From: Botryllus schlosseri
Lineage: Eukaryota; Chordata; Ascidiacea; Stolidobranchia; Styelidae
DNA length: 20,517 nt
Assembly (NCBI GenBank): GCA_000444245.1
Contig: ATSW01000246.1
Coordinates: forward strand, 1-20,517
Direction: 5' to 3'
Part shown: in pieces, positions 17,101 through 20,517 of the stretch
Layout: each line of letters opens with the position of its first letter
Numbering within the stretch: position 1 is the stretch's first letter
The notes under the pieces: model-generated
The model's input: the letters and a program-made list of their open reading frames with translations, nothing else
Database searches by the model: none
What the model was told of the DNA's origin: nothing
Made by a program: the position numbers and the translations under genes

Positions 17101-19738
17101 TTGATAAAAGTGGTCGAAAGTTTTTTGGGCCGCGGTTGAGCCACTTGCGGGGTCGGGACCTCGGAACGCTCCTCTTTGTCGCTGTCCTNCNNNANTTTTC
17201 AATTTNNATTGCAATTTTTAAAATTTCTGATTTTTTCTCAAATCATTTTTGCAATTTNAAATTACTTCGTTACAGGCAGGGTTGTTACCAAGTCACAAGG
17301 CTCCGAGTCACAAGTCAATCTCACTTTTATAGTTTTGACTCGAGTCAAGTCGAGTCATTTTCATTTCACCACCGAGTCAAGTCCGAGTCCAAGTCAGCGA
17401 GCAGAGGGTCGAGTCTGGGTCATGGTATTATGACTCGAGTTCGAGTCCAAGTCATTGTGTTGGCTTAGTTTCAAGTTAAAGTTTTGTTAAACCCAATTTC
17501 TATAAATCTGGTTGGCAATATCGATTGATTCGCATTTATAATCTACTAATTTTCCTCACTTTTAGCCGTTTCTTGTCGCATTTTCAAGTGCCAGTACCAA
17601 TACACGAAATCCCAATAGTGTGGTTATTTTAATATTCTTCGAACTTACCATGAAATGTCGTTCTTGACTGTCTGATTCTAGAGTCATATGACTCGGTTCC
17701 AGTCAGAGCAATGACTCGAGTACAAGTCGAGTCAATACACAGATTGACTCAAGTCGAGTCATTTCCGCATTTTCATAAAATGACTCGAGTTGAGTCATTA
17801 TAAACCTGGTTACAGGCAATTTTGGTTGTCTAGTTACAGCAAAAAACTGCATAGCTCTAATTCTAAATTTAATCCAATTAACAAAAGCTGCAAATATTCT
17901 AGTTGTCCACATCATATGATACGAACCCAATCGCTTACATTCATTAATTCTCTCTCATATTTAAATCTCGTCAATTCCTCTTCGATCTTTTTGATCTTTC
18001 TCTGCGACTCGATCCTCTCCTTTTCCAGTCTCCTTTTCTCCGTTTGCTCGAAATTCGTCAACGCAGGCGGTAACTTGTCGGGGCAGTTTTTATCGACAGT
18101 GGATTCCCTGTCAGATTCAGAACTCTAAAAAGTAAACACTTGTCGGAATTGTGATTCACAGCACGTTTCTCGCAAAACTATTTTTAAAATATCAAGTCCA
18201 AAAAACATTTACTGCACAAATAATATCAGACGCGGTCTATAACGAATTACAGCGGACTCGGCATAATTCCGACGGTTTTGGTCGAATTATGCAGAAAATC
18301 AATTGATAGCCTATAAGTCATAAGTAGGGCTATTTTTTTGACATGTCAAAAAGTCAAAATTAGGTCAAAGTTGTAGTGTCAGGTAAAAAATGTCAAATTG
18401 TTTACGAAGTTGAAACTTTTTTTCAACCTGCATTTCGTTTGTATCTTCGATTTTGAACTGTCGGTGAACTTATCATTTGACATTTTACAGCTTGTAGCCT
18501 ACTTTATAGGCTTACCGTTGTAGACGGCCCATTGTCTGCTCATTGTGAATCATAAACATTCAAATGAAACAATTTGGTTGACATAGTGTTATGCTCAACG
18601 CACCGCAATATCCTAACTGAAGCAAGACTTCTGGGGCATTGCATGGTTCTTACATCAAGAAGCGCATGATGAAAAATTGTGATGTAGCCAACCTCAGAAT
18701 GAAACAACACGGTTTGTCACCAGCAGTGTACGTAAAACTTGAATGTTGTCAGCCAATAATTGCTGTTGTTGAACGTTCTTTCTCCATTCTTGGCAAGCTA
18801 CTCAGTAAGGACAGACAATTTCTACCCGACAATGTAGGAAAGTATATTTCATTGTAGGCTACTACAGAAATTTTCAATTATTTCTCCCATAATGTGTAAT
18901 GTAACTACTGGAATTCTTCATAGGTCCAAATCTCGTTGAAATAAAGTTTTCTCATGTGAAAATTTGTTAGTTTTTAAATCAAAAAAGTTAGCTCAGGTCA
19001 AACTACTTCGTAATGACAGACAGTTCCAACCAGAAATGAAGAAGTACAATTCTAAGATTTTGTGGGAAAACACCTGATTTACATACGTCAGGTAAAAATT
19101 TGGTAAAAATTAGGATTTTTAATGTAAAAAAAGTCAAAATTGTGATCTTTTAGGTCAAAATCATTCGTTTTGTAGGTAAAAAAATCGCCTTAGTCATATA
19201 GAATGTGTCGAGTCATGCAAAATACCTCGATTACAAGGCAACAAAAAATTTTGAGTCGAGTCATTACAACCCTTCAAAAATTACTCGAGTACTTAATCTG
19301 TGCTGTTGTGCTAAATTCCACCTGGTTCTCAAATTTCCGAGCCTCCGCGAACAGCCTTTTCTCTTCGTTGAGCTGTTTCAGTTTGAGGTCGTACGCGTTT
19401 TTTCTTTCGTTTTCGATCCTGCGTTTTTCCATCTCTTCGAAATCAGTTCTGTGTTTCGATAATTTACCGGGAATAATTTTCGGAGAATTCGAATTATCGG
19501 GCGAATCGCTTTCCTCCGACGAAGTACAGTTTTCAGTTTGTTTCGCTTCTCGAAATTGCCTTTTTTCTTCCTCCAACTTCAACTGGCTCTCCCTCTTAAT
19601 TCTCTCTCGCTCTTGTTCTTTTTTTCGTTTTTCCAACACGTCGAATTCGGTGAAAGATTTGTCGAGGCGACTCGGCTTTTTGGGCTTTCGAATATTCACC
19701 GACTCGTCTTCGGACTTGGGAGCGTCTGTGTTTTCTAG
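11126..19738 (-). CDS. NEXN: Nexilin (F-actin binding protein), 3' ten coding exons
   Basis: Actin-binding protein of Z-discs and cell-matrix adhesions. Coding exons, read downward: 19738-19322, 18124-17939, 17186-16986, 15787-15689, 15071-14976, 14059-13958, 13620-13566, 12633-12473, 11434-11254 and 11133-11126. They sum to 1506 bases, 501 codons plus TGA; every junction is GT-AG and phases agree. The N-terminal half has repeated modules of the nexilin type: K-L, F-E-x-x-E-K-R, charged coil, then EEK-R-F-E-A, separated by Ser/Asp/Glu linkers. The C-terminus is one I-set Ig domain: GAPWF, PVRFDAV, VTWYF, DYQYMNKGTQYSLYM, DDSGEYVCKAENSKG. It aligns almost residue by residue with the human nexilin Ig and, as there, lacks the first canonical cysteine. 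The 5' exons lie right of the window. Convergent with SELENOF. Confidence 0.92.
11254..11434 (-). CDS. NEXN: NEXN exon: second half of the Ig domain
   Basis: 181 bases, phase 0 in, phase 1 out; acceptor GTGTTCAG|GTG, donor CTAG|GTGAGT. Encodes VTWYFRNRLI, DYQYMNKGTQYSLYM and the F-strand DDSGEYVCKAENSKG, then TSKAILTVL. Confidence 0.95.
11521..11912. mobile_element. E2 element (hAT-like MITE) in a NEXN intron
   Basis: Ends TAGGGCAAGTTTTTG and CAAAAACTTGCCCTA are exact inverse complements; perfect 8-bp TSD CTTATTAC (11513-11520 and 11913-11920). 392 bp. Subterminal AAAGTTGCAAAA is repeated several times. An internal block (about 11630-11690) matches E1 in inverse orientation, although the ends differ. 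Confidence 0.93.
11936..12262. repeat. Degenerate minisatellite, ~45-bp unit
   Basis: About six to seven imperfect units built on GTGAGTAGTTCTAGTTCTAA followed by TTCTAGTTGTATATTTTGAAA. Located in the NEXN intron between the two Ig exons. Confidence 0.75.
12473..12633 (-). CDS. NEXN: NEXN exon: first half of the Ig domain
   Basis: 161 bases, phase 1 in, phase 0 out; acceptor TACAACAG|CT, donor AGG|GTGAGT. Encodes a Ser/Thr linker, then GAPWFTETLTNITLTEG and KPVRFDAVIHADPHPR, corresponding to human [22 protein letters not shown]. Confidence 0.94.
12740..13270. repeat. Degenerate minisatellite, ~36-48-bp unit, with N calls
   Basis: About a dozen imperfect units of CAAATTAGATTAGAATTA followed by TAGCTACACAG and a T run. 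Single N calls are scattered from 12778 to 12921, as expected where repeat units were hard to assemble. Similar AATTAG units occur at 3495-3800, 7798-7830, 8300-8390 and 17835-17880. Located in a NEXN intron. Confidence 0.8.
13271..13450. repeat. U repeat DNA beside the minisatellite
   Basis: Contains ATAGAAACATTTCACAGATT and AGCTAAGATTACC, matching ATAGAAACATATCACAAATT and AGACTAGAATTACC at 8328-8360, and TAGCAAATGTCTGCACAG, resembling 15420-15460. The minisatellite and this unique part may therefore belong to one longer element. Confidence 0.45.
13566..13620 (-). CDS. NEXN: NEXN small exon: Ser-rich linker
   Basis: 55 bases: 18 codons plus one base; acceptor TTATTTCAG|ATC, donor GATT|GTGAGA. 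Encodes IQTYEATGSNSSKGSEDD. The leftover T joins CT of the next exon to give Ser. It is not similar to human in detail and is supported by its splice sites and by phase agreement. Confidence 0.82.
13662..13948 (+). mobile_element. R element fragment (copy 5)
   Basis: Has the family's middle and right part (AAGTCGAGTCCAAGTCAG, GTTACAATGAAATGTCTG, TTGACTCGAGTCGAGTCATT) but neither terminus. It reaches to within about ten bases of the NEXN exon edge at 13958. Confidence 0.75.
13958..14059 (-). CDS. NEXN: NEXN exon: acidic stretch
   Basis: 34 codons, phase 0; acceptor TTTTCAG|CTG, donor AAT|GTAAGA. Encodes LKMLREKLAEAEADFEEE and a Glu/Ser/Asp-rich end EYDSEDDN. R element sequence comes within about 10 bases of its donor, and another R copy starts 43 bases upstream of its acceptor edge. 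Confidence 0.9.
14102..14511 (+). mobile_element. R element copy 6
   Basis: Begins CAGGGTTGTAACCAAG and ends GAGTCATTACAACCCG. About 410 bp, shorter than R2 because of internal loss. Flanks GCCTCACG and GCCACGCC are only a weak TSD. Located in a NEXN intron just upstream of the exon at 13958-14059. Confidence 0.82.
14770..14880 (+). repeat. P repeat, copy 4
   Basis: Carries AGCTGACACTCGTCAGGGG, then GTAATCGTCAGCAACTAGTA and ACATTGTATTTCAACAATTG. It is followed at 14888-14925 by TGACGTCACCGGCATGAAAA, also seen near 2850, so P and U parts recur together. Confidence 0.65.
14976..15071 (-). CDS. NEXN: NEXN exon: coil segment
   Basis: 32 codons, phase 0; acceptor CCTTCAG|GCC, donor CAG|GTAACT. 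Encodes AQRETEQKRIMETKFCRM and TVEQQEMYLAKEAQ, co-linear with the human [22 protein letters not shown] region. Confidence 0.9.
15285..15550. repeat. U repeat copy in a NEXN intron
   Basis: TTCTAGCCGTCTAATTAGAG, then CTTTCCTGAAAATTCCACAG and AACTGTATAGTGCGAAGC match the stretch around 2915-2940 and 3495-3690, which R1 interrupts there. No ends or coding sequence recognised. Confidence 0.5.
15689..15787 (-). CDS. NEXN: NEXN exon: acidic linker
   Basis: 33 codons, phase 0; acceptor TTTACAG|GAC, donor CAA|GTGAGA. Encodes DSSDSDDEESSGKQ then IHRPINKLNVRDQMEAVLQ. It opens like the two preceding module exons, with Ser/Asp then a K-L motif. Confidence 0.9.
15831..16593 (+). mobile_element. T1: hAT element copy with transposase C-terminal remnant
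   Basis: Ends CAGGGCGATTTTTTT and AAAATAATCGCCCCTA form an imperfect TIR; TSD ATTATAAT/ATTATGAT (15823-15830 and 16594-16601, 7 of 8). 763 bp, roughly 110 bases shorter than T2 in the left part. Subterminal AGGTCAAA motifs recur near the right end. Lies in NEXN antisense to the host gene. Confidence 0.9.
16164..16283 (+). pseudogene. hAT transposase dimerisation segment in T1
   Basis: Reads VERSFSVHGKLLSEHRHFLP then ENVGKYFSLYYNKFELFLP and a stop, the ERSFS...L...R...N motif of the C-terminal hAT dimerisation region. The rest of a transposase (BED finger, RNase-H-like catalytic domain) is absent, so this is a non-functional leftover. Confidence 0.8.
16602..16985. other. NEXN intron segment with no recognised feature
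   Basis: AT-rich DNA between T1 and the exon at 16986, with isolated N calls at 16881, 16933 and 16970. The small open frame at 16732-16950 shows no family motif. Confidence 0.45.
16986..17186 (-). CDS. NEXN: NEXN exon: fourth coil module
   Basis: 67 codons, phase 0 both ends; donor TAT|GTGAGT. Encodes DSDKEERSEVP, RPKKLSTTFIKFDEIAR and EEERKRFQSSKENY. The acceptor AG (17188-17187) is visible but N calls at 17189 and beyond hide its tract, and one N at 17052 leaves one residue unknown. Confidence 0.88.
17277..17808 (+). mobile_element. R element copy 7 (hAT-like MITE), complete
   Basis: Begins CAGGGTTGTTACCAAG and ends GAGTCATTATAAACCTG; perfect 8-bp TSD GTTACAGG (17269-17276 and 17809-17816). 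532 bp. In a NEXN intron, 90 bases from the exon at 16986-17186. Confidence 0.92.
17939..18124 (-). CDS. NEXN: NEXN exon: third coil module
   Basis: 62 codons, phase 0 both ends; acceptor TTTTTAG|AGT, donor AAT|GTAAGC. Starts SSESDRESTVDKNCPDKL and continues FEQTEKRRLEKERIESQR to KIEEELTRFKYERELMN. Confidence 0.92.
18325..19192 (+). mobile_element. T2: hAT element copy with transposase C-terminal remnant
   Basis: Ends TAGGGCTATTTTTTTGAC and GTAAAAAAATCGCCTTA form an imperfect TIR; flanks GTCATAAG/GTCATATA (18317-18324 and 19193-19200) match 6 of 8. 868 bp, co-linear with T1 over most of its length, same orientation. Shares TCATTTGACATTTTACAGCT, ATGCTCAACG and TCCTAACTGAAGCAAGACT with T1. Confidence 0.88.
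18639..18857 (+). pseudogene. hAT transposase C-terminal remnant in T2
   Basis: 72-codon open stretch containing MKQHGLSPAVYVKLECCQP and VVERSFSILGKLLSKDRQF, then LPDNVGKYISL. It carries the hAT dimerisation signature; residues match T1 at most positions. Truncated at both ends relative to any transposase of the family. Confidence 0.82.
19201..19274 (+). mobile_element. R element right-end fragment (copy 8)
   Basis: TGTCGAGTCATGCAAAATAC to TTTTGAGTCGAGTCATTAC and ending ACAACCCTT: only the terminal part of an R copy, directly beside the T2 flank and 47 bases from the NEXN donor at 19321. Confidence 0.7.
19322..19738 (-). CDS. NEXN: NEXN exon: two charged coil modules
   Basis: 139 codons, phase 0 at both ends; acceptor TTTTCAAG|CTAG, donor CAG|GTGGAA. 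Module one runs from SRLDKSFTEFDVLEKR to EEEKRQFREAK; after a linker of Ser/Asp/Asn, module two runs from IIPGKLSKHRTDFEEMEK to NEEKRLFAEARK, very like the human PGKL...FEE...EKRAFEEAR repeats. The largest exon in the window. Confidence 0.93.
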
Positions 19739-19939
19739 CTTGAAAACAGAAAAATAAATTGGACTGATGAAAATGTATTATCTCGCGAATATTTTTGACT
19801 GTATGCTCAAGTGATGTTGATTTATAGACTATTTCTACTTCTTTTGAAGTGACAGTACTTAATCTCAGTACATTTTCTTGCTCGAACGATAAATTTTGTA
19901 TTTGAAACAATAGTATTTACGTTTGGTGGTTCTAAAATT
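19739..19939. other. NEXN intron upstream of the first visible exon
   Basis: No coding exon in phase with the acceptor at 19739-19740 is visible between here and the window end, so the preceding NEXN exon lies outside. Confidence 0.5.
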
Positions 19940-20206
19940 ATTAATCCAAGAAATTTCAAAAATTAGAAATTCCACAATGCAATATCTTTGCTTCTGCGGG
20001 CTGGATTTGGGCCGAATTTCTTATGCATCGTTTTTTGACACAATTCTACAATCTTATGGTGTAGCAAGTGAAATTTGAAAAGAAAATTCCATGTTTTTTA
20101 ATAAAATATTAATGTTTTACCTCTAATAGCTTCGCTTCTACTGGTTGGAATTGAGTCAAATTTGGAGTGCAGCATTTTTTAGCCACCTAACCATCTCATC
20201 AAAAAG
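19940..20206 (+). repeat. D repeat, copy 2 (dimer)
   Basis: Two halves: CTTTGCTTCTGCGGGCTGG then TTATGCATCGTTTTTTGACA, and GCTTCGCTTCTACTGGTTGG then GTGCAGCATTTTTTAGCCAC, each with a following TTTTTAATAAA-like or AATCT-C-TCA segment. Same arrangement as 4720-5040. R copy 9 abuts its right end. Confidence 0.6.
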
Positions 20207-20517
20207 CAGGGTTGTAATGACTCCAGTCACGAATTTTTGGTGACTCGACTTGAGTCATTTTTTGAAATGACTAAAATGACTCGACCATTGTGCATGACTC
20301 GGACCAAGTCATATGACTCGAGACTAGTACGGCCAAGACAGACATTTCATTGTAACTTCGAAGAATAGAAAAGTCGTCTATCAGTCCTGATACTTGGAAA
20401 ATAGGGCCAGAAACTGTTAAAACTGAGGAAAATTAGTATATTATGAGCGTGAGCCATTCTATATCACTCGAGTTGAGTTGAAAAAGTGGGTTGAAATGAA
20501 AACTGAACAGTGTCAAA
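20207..20517 (-). mobile_element. R element copy 9, cut by the window end
   Basis: Starts CAGGGTTGTAATGACTCC in the inverted orientation (like R3) and carries GACTCGAGACTAGTACGGCC and GACATTTCATTGTAACTTCG of the family's middle. The other end lies beyond 20517. Candidate TSD to look for: TCAAAAAG (20199-20206). Lies in the NEXN intron upstream of the exon at 19322-19738. Confidence 0.85.

Noticed and set aside
16930-17214. Minus-strand frame reading VAAQKTFDHFYQIRR
   Set aside because: Shadow frame of the NEXN exon 16986-17186, whose true frame gives the coil module with good splice sites.
19203-19757. 184-codon plus-strand frame rich in Phe, Ser and Leu resembling a membrane protein
   Set aside because: It is the antisense of the charged Lys/Glu-rich nexilin modules, which always reads as Phe/Leu/Ser.

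Overview
The window comes from a metazoan nuclear genome. The genes are split by many GT-AG introns, there are AATAAA poly(A) signals, one gene reads UGA as selenocysteine, and the introns are full of short DNA transposons. Gene content (DNAJB11, SELENOF and a nexilin ortholog with a C-terminal Ig domain), compact spacing and scattered N calls fit a draft assembly of an invertebrate deuterostome. A tunicate is my guess, but the sequence does not prove it.

Layout. Positions 1-610 (+) hold the C-terminal 202 residues of DNAJB11/ERdj3, with a poly(A) signal at 888-893. Positions 2510-9601 (+) hold SELENOF (the 15-kDa selenoprotein) in five recognisable exons, with an in-frame UGA at 5800-5802 inside the redox motif C-G-U, a stop at 8562-8564, a form-2 SECIS hairpin at 9472-9535 and a poly(A) signal at 9596-9601. 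Positions 11043-19738 (-) hold the last ten coding exons (501 codons plus stop) of nexilin (NEXN), which converges on SELENOF; its 5' exons lie beyond the right edge. DNAJB11 and SELENOF products both work in glycoprotein folding in the ER lumen. Nexilin is an actin-binding sarcomere and adhesion protein and has no evident link to them.

Almost all remaining DNA is repeats. Most are non-autonomous hAT-like elements that I could delimit by terminal inverted repeats (TIRs) and 8-bp target-site duplications (TSDs). Family R (ends CAGGGTTGTAA...TTACAACCCTG, packed with TGACTCGAGTCA-type palindromes) has about nine copies or fragments. Family N (ends TAGGGCTGGGCAAAAT) has two copies, one nested inside an R copy. 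Elements E1 and E2 have different ends but share an internal block; E1 lies in the SELENOF 3' UTR between the stop codon and the SECIS. T1 and T2 are two copies of one hAT element that still encode the C-terminal dimerisation segment of a transposase. A CAGTGGTTC-ended element fills the SELENOF-NEXN intergenic space. There are also two degenerate minisatellites, a large palindrome and a dimeric roughly 150-bp repeat.

No new multi-gene system is visible. The most noteworthy points are the selenocysteine gene with its SECIS displaced by a transposon, the R family and its dense palindromes close to splice sites, and the modular phase-0 exons of nexilin. All identifications are from reading the sequence and memory of the families; no database search was run.
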